Shown one piece after another: positions 34,538 to 43,809 of a stretch of DNA of 64,000 bases. Source of the stretch: SIG603 sp964370115 (GTDB lineage: Bacteria; Bacillota; Clostridia; Oscillospirales; Acutalibacteraceae); the NCBI GenBank assembly GCA_964370115.1, contig CAYJIA010000003.1, forward strand, positions 1 to 64,000, in the 5' to 3' direction. A model generated the notes under the pieces. It saw only the letters and a program-made list of their open reading frames with translations. It was not told the origin of the DNA and did not search any database. Within the stretch, counting starts at the first letter, position 1, and every line of letters begins with the position of its first letter. Made by a program: the position numbers and the translations under genes.

Positions 34538-35460
34538 ATGTTTAAGTACATTGAATTTACATTTGACTCAGCGGTAGAGGGTCAAAAGATTTTTACAAGA
34601 AAATATGTCCCGAGTGGCGAAATTAAAGCCATAGTGCATATCATTCACGGAATGGCAGAGCACGGAGTAGTATATGACGAGTTTTGCAAGTACTTGGTGG
34701 AAAGAAACTTTTTGGTATATATTTTTGATAATTTAGGGCACGGCAAAACAGTTAAGGCAGGAGACGAGTTTGGATACTTTTTCCCCGGTGGACTTGACAA
34801 TGTCGTTGCAGATGTTAGAAAACTTAAAAAAATGGCTTGTAGCGAGTACAAGAACTTGCCGTATTTTATAATAGGGCACAGCATGGGCTCATTTATTGCA
34901 AGAGACTACATAACAAAGTACGGACACGGACTTGCAGGGGCGGTGATAAGTGGAACCTCGGCAGGATCTTCGGCTAGGGCGTGGTTTTTGCAGCGTCAGG
35001 TCTTAAAAAATGCAGTCATGCGCCATGGAGTGAAAGGTAAGAGCAAGACAGTGTCAAAAAGCGTTGGAAAAGATTTTTTAAAAGGGATAAAGAACCCGAA
35101 GACACCAAACGACTGGCTGACCTTCAACGAAGAGGAAGTAGACAGGTATACAAAAGACCCTATGTGTGGTTTTCCACTTACTGTGTCGGGATATCTTGAA
35201 ATGCTCTATATGCTACAAAGGGTAAACGACGCACAGTGGTACAAAGATGTGCCAAAATCCTTGCCGATATTAATGCTTGCTGGAACGTTAGACCCCGTGG
35301 GTGACATGGGTAAAGGCGTGCGAAAAGTGGCGGCTAAACTAATAAAAAGCGAGCACAACTGCGAACTTATTTTGTATCCGAATATGCGCCACGCTATTTT
35401 GACAGAAAACGAGAGAGAAAAAGTTTTTACCGATATAGAAAATTTCTTGGAGTACAAGAC
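34538..35460 (+). CDS. Alpha/beta hydrolase, lysophospholipase-like (3' end in gap)
   Basis: 307 codons before the gap. The nucleophile elbow is GHSMGS, the Asp probably lies in AGTLDPVGDMG, and the His is in NMRHAILTE. IVHIIHGMAEHGVVYDEF is the oxyanion region typical of Serine aminopeptidase S33 monoglyceride lipases and lysophospholipases. All catalytic residues lie before the gap, so only the extreme C-terminus is lost. It follows the hemolysin III gene by 22 bp; both may act on membrane lipids (inference). Confidence 0.88.
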
Positions 35461-35560
35461 NNNNNNNNNNNNNNNNNNNNNNNNNNNNNNNNNNNNNNNN
35501 NNNNNNNNNNNNNNNNNNNNNNNNNNNNNNNNNNNNNNNNNNNNNNNNNNNNNNNNNNNN
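35461..35560. other. Assembly gap (100 N)
   Basis: Exactly 100 N. It hides the end of the lysophospholipase gene. The frame resuming at 35561 looks like untranslated sequence leading to a terminator. Confidence 0.99.
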
Positions 35561-35593
35561 GGTTTTTTGGGCAGTATGTGGAATAAAATTGAG

Positions 35594-35630
35594 CCTCGGC
35601 GATTATATATTATCGCTGAGGTTTTTATTT
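35594..35630 (+). terminator. Terminator before the amidase gene
   Basis: CCTCGGCGAT pairs with ATCGCTGAGG (one G-T pair), followed by TTTTTATTTTT. Confidence 0.85.
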
Positions 35631-35650
35631 TTATACTTTAGGAGGACAAT

Positions 35651-36190
35651 ATGCCAATTATTTTTTTAAGCCCGTCTACACAACCTGCAAATTTATATTA
35701 CACCGAGGGAAACGAACAGGAGTATATGAATAAACTTGCAGATTTAATGGAGCCACTGCTCACAAAAAACAACATAGCCTATGTACGAAACACGCCAGAC
35801 ACTTCTGTGGGTGCATCTATAAGAAAATCTAATGAGGGTTACTATGATTTGCATGTGGCACTGCACTCTAACGCCGCACCAGAAAGTGTTTCCGGACAGG
35901 TGAGGGGTGTCGATATGTATTATTTTGAATTTAGTTACTGGGGTAAAAAGGCGGCGGAAATTATGTCGGAGAATATGAAAAAAATCTATCCACTGCCTGA
36001 AAAAGTAAGACCAGTGCCTACAACAAGGCTAGCAGAACTCAACCAAACAAATGCACCGGCCGTTTTGGCAGAGCTAGGATTTCACGATAATCCCGACGAC
36101 GAAAAGTGGCTAAAGGACAATTTAGAGGCAATAGCCGAAAATTTAGTGGAGAGCCTATGTATATATTTTGGCATACCTTACCATGCTTAA
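35651..36190 (+). CDS. N-acetylmuramoyl-L-alanine amidase (Amidase_3)
   Basis: 179 residues, a single zinc-amidase domain that cleaves the MurNAc-L-Ala bond. Zinc and catalytic elements: Glu in YTEGNEQEYM, His in LHVALHSNA, catalytic Glu in APAVLAELGFHDN. The first strand reads FLSPSTQPAN instead of the usual DPGHGG, so the first His ligand is missing; this LSPSTQ type is known from clostridial and phage lysins. There is no signal peptide or wall-binding domain, so export would need a holin, lysis or the mother cell. AGGAGGA precedes the ATG. Confidence 0.87.
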   Translation: MPIIFLSPSTQPANLYYTEGNEQEYMNKLADLMEPLLTKNNIAYVRNTPDTSVGASIRKSNEGYYDLHVALHSNAAPESVSGQVRGVDMYYFEFSYWGKKAAEIMSENMKKIYPLPEKVRPVPTTRLAELNQTNAPAVLAELGFHDNPDDEKWLKDNLEAIAENLVESLCIYFGIPYHA

Positions 36191-37451
36191 ACTTTTTGTA
36201 AATATACTTTGGGGCTATCACGTCCTGTTTCTTATATTCCTAACAGGAATTAAGCTGAGTTTTTCATCAGGCTTTTTTCAGGTGCGCAAGTTCTTTTATT
36301 GGACAAAAGAGTGCTTTCGCACCGATAAAAGCGATGAAAACTCTATCTCGCCCTTTGCAGCCCTCACCACAGCGCTCGCAGGCTCCATAGGCACAGGAAA
36401 TATAGTCGGCGTAGGACTTGCGATAAGCGTGGGAGGGGCAGGTGCAATATTTTGGATGTGGGTATCCGCATTTTTTGGGATGATGACAGTTTTTTATGAG
36501 GTTGCCCTAGCCCAAAAATTCAAAGGCAGTGACATAGGCGCGTTTTCGTACATAAAAAAACTGCCAAAGGGCAAGATTTTGTGTTTTATTTACGGTACAG
36601 GCTGTGTGCTGTCTTGTCTTGCAATGGGCAATATGGCGCAGGCGAATTCCTTTTCTACTGCCACACAGGCACTTAATATATCGCCGATTTTAAGCGGAGT
36701 TTTTTTGGCAGTGGTAATGTTTTTTCTTTCTAAAAAAGGAATAAAAGCCGTGGCAAAACTCTCTGAGGTCTTAGTCCCCTTGATGACCTTGTTTTTTCTT
36801 GCAATGTGCACTGTGATAATTGTGAAATTTCGTCACAATTTGCCGTCGGTTATAAACGAAATACTCGCTGGTGCATTTACGCTAGAGGGAGGACTTGGCG
36901 GAGGAATGTTTGTAGCGATGAAAGTAGGTATTTCACGTGGAGTATTTACAAACGAGGCAGGGCTTGGGCTTTCGGCAATGGCTTTTTCTAATGTATCGGG
37001 AAAAAATCCAAAGGAGCTTGGATGTCTTGGAATTTTTCAAGTCTTTATGGATACGATAGTCATGTGTAGTGTCACGGGAATTTGCATACTGCTTGCAACT
37101 TTTACTAGAAGCGACGAGTATTTAAGCATTACTGCCTTTGGTGCAGCACTTGGCGACTTTGGATTTTTTGGGATAAATCTATGTATGGCGCTGTTTGCCT
37201 TTGCGACAATGAGTGCCACGAGTTATTATGGAAAAATCGGAATTAATTATATAACTAGGGGAAAAGGCGAGTTTTTATTTCCATATCTTTTTGCAATAGC
37301 CTCGTTTGTCGGCTGTGTATTGCCACTTGAATATGTATTTGAGCTTAGCGATGCCTTTAATGGGCTATTGGCAATTCCTAATATAATTGCACTAATATTC
37401 TTGTCGAAAAAGATAGATAAAGTATATTTTACACAAAAAAGATTGCGATAA
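36183..37451 (+). CDS. Alanine/glycine:cation symporter (AgcS family)
   Basis: 422 residues with about 11 transmembrane helices. TTALAGSIGTGNIVGVGLAI and GVFTNEAGLGLSAMAFS are signatures of the sodium:alanine symporter family, which imports alanine or glycine with Na+. The ATG at 36183 overlaps the amidase stop by 8 bp, so the genes are coupled; a TTG at 36168 is a weaker alternative. Recovery of alanine released by wall turnover would explain the pairing (inference). Confidence 0.92.
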   Translation: MLKLFVNILWGYHVLFLIFLTGIKLSFSSGFFQVRKFFYWTKECFRTDKSDENSISPFAALTTALAGSIGTGNIVGVGLAISVGGAGAIFWMWVSAFFGMMTVFYEVALAQKFKGSDIGAFSYIKKLPKGKILCFIYGTGCVLSCLAMGNMAQANSFSTATQALNISPILSGVFLAVVMFFLSKKGIKAVAKLSEVLVPLMTLFFLAMCTVIIVKFRHNLPSVINEILAGAFTLEGGLGGGMFVAMKVGISRGVFTNEAGLGLSAMAFSNVSGKNPKELGCLGIFQVFMDTIVMCSVTGICILLATFTRSDEYLSITAFGAALGDFGFFGINLCMALFAFATMSATSYYGKIGINYITRGKGEFLFPYLFAIASFVGCVLPLEYVFELSDAFNGLLAIPNIIALIFLSKKIDKVYFTQKRLR

Positions 37452-37534
37452 GGAAAAAAAGATAAAAAAATTACTGGATTTTTTTCCTTAGAAGTGTTAT
37501 TATATAGTTAATAAATAATCAGGAGGTACTACAC

Positions 37535-37858
37535 ATGAAACTTATTTTAGCCATAGTGAGCAACGACGATAGCAGTGCTGTTTCTTCAGCGATTACAAAA
37601 GCAGGTTTTCAAATGACTAAGCTTGCGACAACAGGTGGATTTTTAATGGCGGGTAACACCACATTTATCTCTGGTGTCGACGACGAAAAAGTCGACGAGA
37701 TTATAGAAATCGTTTCAAAACATTCTAGCCGTCGTACACAAGTTATGCCAAGTGCTTCCACAATGGACGTAGGCATGTATGCAGCGTTTCCTGTTGAGGT
37801 TACAGTTGGTGGTGCGACTATATTTGTACTTGATGTCGACCGCTTTGAAAAGGTATAA
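37535..37858 (+). CDS. darA: Cyclic-di-AMP receptor, PII-like
   Basis: 107 residues. LAIVSNDDSSAVSSAI, TKLATTGGFLMAGNTTFI and TVGGATIFVLDVDRFE are the DarA/PstA signatures: a trimeric PII-like protein that binds c-di-AMP. It sits in the conserved darA-holB-ricT neighbourhood. CAGGAGGT precedes the ATG. Confidence 0.95.
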   Translation: MKLILAIVSNDDSSAVSSAITKAGFQMTKLATTGGFLMAGNTTFISGVDDEKVDEIIEIVSKHSSRRTQVMPSASTMDVGMYAAFPVEVTVGGATIFVLDVDRFEKV

Positions 37859-37866
37859 TTTTATAA

Positions 37867-38850
37867 ATGAATTTTAGTGGGTTTATAGGCAATGAAAGTT
37901 TGAAAAAAACTTTAGGCACAGCAATCGAAAATAATCGTCTGCCACATGCCATGGTGCTAAGTGGTCAGTACGGTCTTGGTAAACACAGCCTTGCAAGGCT
38001 TATTGCAAAGGCTGTTGTTTGCACGTCCGAAAACAAACCCTGTGGTACATGCCCTGCGTGTAAAAAGGCACAGGCAGGTGCACACCCAGACATTATAGTC
38101 GAAGAGGGAACAGGCGTCACGGGCGCGATTTCGGTAGCGACTATTAAAGAGATAGTCAGAGATGCGTATAAATCGCCTCAAGAGGCAGATTTTAATATAT
38201 ATCTATTATTTGTAAAAGAGAGGCTGTCAGAGGCGTCACAAAACAAGCTTTTAAAGGTTTTAGAAGAGCCGCCGGGCAATACGATATTTATTTTAACGGT
38301 AAAATCCCCAGACACACTTTTGACCACAGTGCGCTCGAGGGTACAGATTTTTATGTTAAACCCCGTGGACGAGGACGAGGGCGCAAAGTATTTATGCGAA
38401 AATTATGACATTGACATAGACAGCGCTAAAAAACTTGTGAATATATTTTCAGGAAACCTTGGAATGTGTGTGTCGAAAATTTTGGGAAACTCTGACTTAA
38501 TTGCACATGAAAAGGCAAGCGAGTTTTCTAAAATACTTTGCACAGGGCTTGAACACAACTTATTAGCAGAGACGGCTAGCCTGATAAAAAACAGGGAAAT
38601 GTTCTACGCCATGACACAAAATTTGGTACTTATTTTTAGAGACGCCTGTACAGCTAAGGCAGGTTTTGATAAATTTATAGGAAGCGACAGCGTAAGTGCA
38701 AAAATGCTAAGTGCAAAGCTTACGACGGCAACACTGATAAAATTGCAAGAAATTTGCAAGCAGTACGCCGATTATAGCCAAAGAAACTTAAATATGAGTT
38801 TGCTTGTTACGTCGTTTTGTGCTACAATGAAGAAAGCAGTACTTAGCTAG
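37867..38850 (+). CDS. holB: DNA polymerase III subunit delta'
   Basis: 327 residues, clamp-loader AAA+ subunit. Walker A-like region GQYGLGKHSLARL, zinc module CGTCPACKKAQAGAHPD preceded by another Cys, and SEASQNKLLKVLEEPP are typical. It starts 8 bp after darA and ends 9 bp before ricT. Confidence 0.93.
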   Translation: MNFSGFIGNESLKKTLGTAIENNRLPHAMVLSGQYGLGKHSLARLIAKAVVCTSENKPCGTCPACKKAQAGAHPDIIVEEGTGVTGAISVATIKEIVRDAYKSPQEADFNIYLLFVKERLSEASQNKLLKVLEEPPGNTIFILTVKSPDTLLTTVRSRVQIFMLNPVDEDEGAKYLCENYDIDIDSAKKLVNIFSGNLGMCVSKILGNSDLIAHEKASEFSKILCTGLEHNLLAETASLIKNREMFYAMTQNLVLIFRDACTAKAGFDKFIGSDSVSAKMLSAKLTTATLIKLQEICKQYADYSQRNLNMSLLVTSFCATMKKAVLS

Positions 38851-38859
38851 GAGGTATTT

Positions 38860-39723
38860 ATGGCAGAAGTTATAGGAGTAAGGTTTGAAAATTCAGGTAA
38901 AACCTACTATTTTGATCCATCGGGAAAAACCCTTACAAAAGGTGAGATGGTAATAGTCGAGACGGCAAGAGGCATAGAGTGTGGCGAGATCGTTTTGCAA
39001 AATTCAAATGTATCGGACGATTTGATAGTTAAACCGCTAAAGGCGCTTAAAAGAGTTGCTACAAAAGAAGATTTGAAGAAACTTGAAGAGAATAAAGAAA
39101 AAGAGAAAACTGCATTTGGTATATGTCAGGCAAAAATACAAAAACACCGACTAGAAATGGACTTAGTCGATGTCGAATATACTTTTGACAACAGCAAGAT
39201 TTTATTTTATTTTACGTCTGACGGCAGGGTCGACTTTAGAGAGCTCGTAAAAGACTTGGCAGGACAGTTTAAAACGAGAATAGAGTTAAGACAAATAGGC
39301 GTTCGTGACGAAGCAAAACTTATAGGCGGAATTGGCGTTTGTGGAAGACCTTTTTGCTGTTCAAGCTTTTTGTCTACATTCCAACCAGTTTCAATAAAAA
39401 TGGCAAAAGAACAAGGGCTTTCACTAAATCCTGTGAAAATCTCAGGAACCTGCGGAAGGCTTATGTGTTGCTTAAAATACGAGCAAGATGCGTATATGGA
39501 CTTGCTTAAAAACACACCAAAAGTCGGTGCAATAGTAATGACAGACGATGGAAAAGGCACGGTAATAGAGCAAAATCTAATCACCGGAAAACTCACTGTA
39601 AGGCTAGATAAATCCCCCGACGCCGCACCAATAGTATATAAAGTGGCAGATGTAAAACTTCTTAAAGACTCACAAATAAGAGTAAATAGAAAAGAGATAG
39701 AGGAACTTAAAGGACTGGAATAA
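38860..39723 (+). CDS. ricT: PSP1-domain protein, RicT (YaaT)
   Basis: 287 residues. GRPFCCSSFL and GTCGRLMCCLKYEQ hold the cysteines that bind iron-sulfur clusters in the RicA-RicF-RicT complex. In Bacillus the complex stimulates RNase Y-dependent mRNA processing and promotes sporulation and competence. AGGAGG precedes the ATG. Third gene of darA-holB-ricT. Confidence 0.93.
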   Translation: MAEVIGVRFENSGKTYYFDPSGKTLTKGEMVIVETARGIECGEIVLQNSNVSDDLIVKPLKALKRVATKEDLKKLEENKEKEKTAFGICQAKIQKHRLEMDLVDVEYTFDNSKILFYFTSDGRVDFRELVKDLAGQFKTRIELRQIGVRDEAKLIGGIGVCGRPFCCSSFLSTFQPVSIKMAKEQGLSLNPVKISGTCGRLMCCLKYEQDAYMDLLKNTPKVGAIVMTDDGKGTVIEQNLITGKLTVRLDKSPDAAPIVYKVADVKLLKDSQIRVNRKEIEELKGLE

Positions 39724-39746
39724 AAAATCCCGAAAGGGATTTTTTT
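39723..39746. terminator. Bidirectional terminator between ricT and prmC
   Basis: AAAAAATCCC-GAAA-GGGATTTTTTT: a perfect stem with an A-tract on the left and a T-tract on the right, suited to end transcripts from both convergent genes. Confidence 0.88.
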
Positions 39747-39747
39747 A

Positions 39748-39775
39748 GTAGGGAACGGTCTTGACCGTTCCTTAC
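39748..39775. repeat. GTAGGG-type palindromic repeat, GGAACGGTC core
   Basis: GTAG followed by GGAACGGTC-TT-GACCGTTCC and TTAC. The core differs from the other units but the flank and layout are the same. It overlaps the last codons of prmC. Confidence 0.65.
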
Positions 39776-40608
39776 AAATAACCTAAAACAACCCTATCAT
39801 GTCCGCTTAAATCTTTTATCACCCTTATGTTTTTAAAGCCTCCTAATTTTAGGAGGTTTTTTACGTCTTCTCCTTGGCTTTCGCCTATTTCAAAGGCTAG
39901 TAGGCCGCCTTTTTTTAGACAATCTTTGTAGTTTTTAATAATAAAATCATAAAATATCAATCCGTCATTGCCACCATCAAGGGCTGTGACGGGTTCTTTT
40001 TTTACCTCTTCTTGCAAAAAAGCTATTTCGCCAGTTTCAATATAAGGCGGATTAGAGACTATAAAGTCTAGGTTATTATAATTTTTTATCAGGTCAAAAT
40101 CAAAAACATCTCCATTTATCGCCTTTACGGACTGTGGTTTTATATTTTTGACATTTTCGCATAAAATATCAAATGCCATAGGATATAGCTCTATGGCATC
40201 TATTTTTGAGTTTTTACAGGTATCACAAATGGCAAGGGCTACGGCACCCGTGCCTGAGCACAAATCAAGACCTGTCATAGATTTATCGCCTATATAACTT
40301 GTCGCCTCGTCAACTAAAACTAAAGTATCCTCCCTAGGGATTAAAACCTCGCTGTTGAGCCTTAAGGTTAAATTTCCGAAATGCCAATATCCTAAGATAT
40401 ATTGCAGTGGGTATCGCTCTTTTCTTTTTTTTATGGCGTCAAAAAAAGCTTTTGATTCACTTATGTTTTTATCGGGAAATAAAATTATATCCTGTTTTCT
40501 TACATCAAAAAAATGTTCCATTAAAACTAAAGTTTCAAACTCGTAGTCCTCTATGGAGGATAGCTCTTTTTTGCATAGATTATAAAGTTCTTTTAAAGTG
40601 TAAATCAT
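39772..40608 (-). CDS. prmC: Peptide chain release factor N5-glutamine methyltransferase
   Basis: 278 residues. Methylates the Gln of the GGQ motif of RF1/RF2. PREDTLVLVDEA, GLDLCSGTGAVALAI and the catalytic VSNPPYIE are PrmC signatures. It overlaps the DUF1385 gene by four bases. prmC next to DUF1385 is a common Firmicutes pair, usually with rpmE and prfA, which are not in this window. Confidence 0.95.
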   Translation of the reverse strand: MIYTLKELYNLCKKELSSIEDYEFETLVLMEHFFDVRKQDIILFPDKNISESKAFFDAIKKRKERYPLQYILGYWHFGNLTLRLNSEVLIPREDTLVLVDEATSYIGDKSMTGLDLCSGTGAVALAICDTCKNSKIDAIELYPMAFDILCENVKNIKPQSVKAINGDVFDFDLIKNYNNLDFIVSNPPYIETGEIAFLQEEVKKEPVTALDGGNDGLIFYDFIIKNYKDCLKKGGLLAFEIGESQGEDVKNLLKLGGFKNIRVIKDLSGHDRVVLGYL

Positions 40609-41540
40609 ACTAAATCTTCACCGTCTTCGGGTATAACTTCTTTCATTGCGGCAATCGCTGTTGCCATCATTTTATCGTCAGGCTCTTTTGTTGTTATGCG
40701 CTGAACCCACATTCCAGGGGCTGCTATTATACGTGTGAAAAAATTGTCGTATTTTCCACAAAGTTTTATTAGTTCATAGCCAAAACAAATGACTAAAGGC
40801 AGTGTCAAGACTTTTGCAGCAGTTCTTAAAAATACATTCTCAAATGGAATGAAAAAGCCGACTATAATTCCAAGGCCAATTAGTATAACCAAAAAACTGG
40901 TTCCGCATCTTGGGTGAAATCTTTTTTGTTTTTTTACATTTTCAACGGTGAGCTCAAGCTCTGCTTCATAGCAAAATATAGTCTTGTGCTCGGCTCCATG
41001 GTACATAAAAAGCCTTTTTATGTCGGGCATTAGCGAGATTAAAAGCATATAGGACACGAGAATGATAACTCTTATAACACCCTCAAAAAGCGAACGCATA
41101 GGAGAAATCTGCTCGCCTGCTAGAAATACTATGCCATTAAAGATAAGTGCGGGCAGAAAGAAAAATAGCAAAATAGAAAGTCCTACGCCTAAAATAGCGC
41201 CTATTGCCGTTACTACACCGGTGATTTTATCGCCGAATTTTTTCATAAGCCATTTTTCAAAGCGCGACATTTCTTCCTCTTGCTCTTCGCCATCCATTGC
41301 CTTGTCGGCGGATTTTTCAAGTGCACTCATACCTATTTTCATAGTGTCTATCATGCTGAAAATTCCTCTTAAAAAGGGAAATCCAGCAGGCTTGAATTTA
41401 TCTTTAATTCTTTTTACCTTAAGCTCTTCGGTACTTATTTCGCCGTCTTTTGAACAAAATGCGGCAACGGTTTTTTCAGGACCCATCATCATTACACCCT
41501 CTAAGAGTGCTTGACCGCCTATTGAGGTGATTTTAGACAT
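40605..41540 (-). CDS. DUF1385 membrane protein
   Basis: 311 residues. SIGGQALLEGVMMMGPEK, FPFLRGIFSM, MYHGAEHKTIFCYE and FHPRCGTSFLV are the DUF1385 hallmarks, with four to five transmembrane helices. Function unknown. The ATG at 41540 follows GAAAGGAAA; an in-frame start at 41603 would overlap the kinase gene and lacks such a site. Confidence 0.92.
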   Translation of the reverse strand: MSKITSIGGQALLEGVMMMGPEKTVAAFCSKDGEISTEELKVKRIKDKFKPAGFPFLRGIFSMIDTMKIGMSALEKSADKAMDGEEQEEEMSRFEKWLMKKFGDKITGVVTAIGAILGVGLSILLFFFLPALIFNGIVFLAGEQISPMRSLFEGVIRVIILVSYMLLISLMPDIKRLFMYHGAEHKTIFCYEAELELTVENVKKQKRFHPRCGTSFLVILIGLGIIVGFFIPFENVFLRTAAKVLTLPLVICFGYELIKLCGKYDNFFTRIIAAPGMWVQRITTKEPDDKMMATAIAAMKEVIPEDGEDLV

Positions 41541-41559
41541 TAATTTATTTCCTTTCAAA

Positions 41560-43074
41560 TTAGCTATTATCTGTTTTTTCTGTGACAAGTTGTACAGTGT
41601 CACTAGAGGCTAATACTTCGGTTGCGTTTGCAATTTGTGGATTTTCTTGCAAGGCTTTTATGGAAGGTATAAGTATTCTCACCGTGGTACCATAACCATG
41701 TGCACTTTCTATGTCAAGCCTGCCAGAGTGTAACATCATAATCTCGTCGGCAACGGCAAGGCCTATACCCGAGCCCCTTACGACTTGATTTGCCTTATAA
41801 AACTTTTCTTTTACATTTGGCAGATGCTCTTTTGGTATTCCACATCCCGTGTCTTTTACGGCAATACAAACAATCCCATTTCGCTCAAAGGCGCTAATGG
41901 TAATTGTTCCTCCCTCTGAGGTGTATTTTAGTGCGTTGTCTATAATATTGACAAATACTTGCCTAAGTCTATTTACGTCTGCCATGACTTCTGGTAGCAT
42001 GGCGCTTTCTTCGTATACAAGTTTTTTGTTCTCACCTCTTGCTCTGTCGGTGAACATAAACACTGCTTCGTCAAGCTCTGACAAAATATCAACCTTGTTA
42101 AGCATCAAAGACATACGCCCGCTTTGTATTCTAGAAAAATCCAAAAGCTCTTCAACTATGCCTGAAAGTCTTTCAGACTCTTTTATTATTACGGTCATTC
42201 CCTTGTCAAAACTCGCCCTGTCGTCGTGAACTTCCTGCAAGGTTTCGGCCCAACCCTTTATGGAGGTAAGAGGTGTGCGCAGTTCGTGGGAAACAGAGGA
42301 TATAAAGTCGTTTTTAACTTTTTCTGCATTGCCAAGCTCTTTTGCCATTTCGTTAATTGTATCGATGAGCTGGCCGATTTCGTCGTCCTTTTGCTTTTCT
42401 ATTCGGGCATCAAAATCACCTTTTGCAATTTCCTTAGCCGTCAAGTTTATCTGTTTTATCGGAGTGACTATAGAACGTATAAAGTAAAGTCCTGATAAAA
42501 TTATAAACATGGTTATAAATGCACCTATTACAGCAAGCGCGAAAACAGCAGTTATGACTTGGCTGTCCGCAAGCTCTAAAGAAACCACATATCTAATCGA
42601 GCCTACCACGTTATGCGAAGAGTTTCGGACAACTCTTGTGATAGCCATTACTTTTTCGCCCGTCTCAAGTTCACCTGTCCAGTATCCGTAGTTTGACTCA
42701 GAGTTTAAAGCTTCTACATAATCGGGCATTGCTTGATTATTGTTTGGGGTAAGTCCTGTAGATGTTGTAAGCACTACACCTTTTGAAGATATAGTCATGA
42801 TTTCAAGCTTGTTTTTATCGGGGAAATTTTCTATATATGCCCTTGAAATTGTATTAAATTCAGCGGAGTTTTTGTAACCGTCGCTGGAAGTAAATGTATT
42901 TAAAAGCTCGTCGCTTCTTCCTAAAAGTGCTTGTTGTATTCCGTTGTACACATAGCTTTGAATTGAAAAAGAAAGTGTAATTATAGATATAATCAGTATG
43001 AGCACAACCACAAAGACACCCGAGAAAAGCCATCTTGTGGAAATGCTGTTGCCGTGAATTTTAGTAGATTTCAT
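41560..43074 (-). CDS. Membrane sensor histidine kinase
   Basis: 504 residues. Two transmembrane helices (about 15-38 and 175-200) enclose a roughly 135-residue extracellular sensor domain. A HAMP linker follows, then HisKA with the phospho-His in SSVSHELRTPLTSIKGW, and HATPase with N-box VNIIDNALKYT and G-box GSGIGLAVADE. The architecture resembles WalK-type kinases without the PAS domain. It follows its response regulator by 7 bp. Confidence 0.94.
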   Translation of the reverse strand: MKSTKIHGNSISTRWLFSGVFVVVLILIISIITLSFSIQSYVYNGIQQALLGRSDELLNTFTSSDGYKNSAEFNTISRAYIENFPDKNKLEIMTISSKGVVLTTSTGLTPNNNQAMPDYVEALNSESNYGYWTGELETGEKVMAITRVVRNSSHNVVGSIRYVVSLELADSQVITAVFALAVIGAFITMFIILSGLYFIRSIVTPIKQINLTAKEIAKGDFDARIEKQKDDEIGQLIDTINEMAKELGNAEKVKNDFISSVSHELRTPLTSIKGWAETLQEVHDDRASFDKGMTVIIKESERLSGIVEELLDFSRIQSGRMSLMLNKVDILSELDEAVFMFTDRARGENKKLVYEESAMLPEVMADVNRLRQVFVNIIDNALKYTSEGGTITISAFERNGIVCIAVKDTGCGIPKEHLPNVKEKFYKANQVVRGSGIGLAVADEIMMLHSGRLDIESAHGYGTTVRILIPSIKALQENPQIANATEVLASSDTVQLVTEKTDNS

Positions 43075-43081
43075 TAATTTA

Positions 43082-43786
43082 TCACGCTTCCCAACGATAT
43101 CCCATGCCCCATACGGTTATAATATGAGAAGGGTTTGAGGGCTCGTCCTCAAGTTTCATCCTAATACGCCTTACATTTACATCTACGATTTTTTCTTCGC
43201 CGGCATAACTTGGGCTCCACACGTGTTTTAGGATATCAGTGCGGCTTAAAGGCATGCCAGAATGGGCAAAAAAGTATTCCATGATTTGAAATTCCACTTG
43301 CGTAAGCTCTATAGGAGTATCGCCTTTTGTGAAAGTGCGATTTCTAAGGTTAAGTGTAAATTCGCCAGACTTAATTTCCTCTTTAAAGCCTTGTCCACTG
43401 CTTTGTGAAAGTTGTTGCACTCTTCTGTGAATTGCATCTACCCTAGCTAAAAGCTCTGAGGGAGAAAAAGGCTTGGTCATATAGTCGTCAGCGCCCATCA
43501 TAAGGCCGCTTACCTTGTCAAATTCTTGGGTTTTTGCAGTTAGTATAATAATGCCTACGCTTTCGTTTTGCTCACGGATTTTTTTACACACGGCAAGCCC
43601 ATCGTGTTTTCCTGGAGTCATAATGTCCAAAATGACCACGTCAAAGTCTTTGTTTTCTCTGTCGTAAATTTCAAGAGCCTCGTCGCCGCTTGATGCCTCT
43701 GTGGTGTCATAACCAGCTCTTTTAAGATTGATTACAACAAATTCTCTTATGTTTTGTTCGTCTTCGCAAACTAAAATTTTACGCAA
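43082..43786 (-). CDS. OmpR-family response regulator
   Basis: 234 residues. Receiver domain with acidic pair (CEDEQN), phospho-acceptor Asp in VVILDIMTPG and Lys in TKPFSPSELL; C-terminal winged helix (EEKIVDVNVRRIRMKLE, HIITVWGMGYRWEA). The start codon is TTG, placed by AGGCGG upstream. It lies between the FG-GAP lipoprotein and the kinase. Confidence 0.94.
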   Translation of the reverse strand: MRKILVCEDEQNIREFVVINLKRAGYDTTEASSGDEALEIYDRENKDFDVVILDIMTPGKHDGLAVCKKIREQNESVGIIILTAKTQEFDKVSGLMMGADDYMTKPFSPSELLARVDAIHRRVQQLSQSSGQGFKEEIKSGEFTLNLRNRTFTKGDTPIELTQVEFQIMEYFFAHSGMPLSRTDILKHVWSPSYAGEEKIVDVNVRRIRMKLEDEPSNPSHIITVWGMGYRWEA

Positions 43787-43809
43787 AATAATTTCCGCCT
43801 TTCAAATAA

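Noticed and set aside
35561..35641. Continuation of the lysophospholipase frame after the gap
   Set aside because: The frame runs through a clear rho-independent terminator, so it is untranslated sequence.
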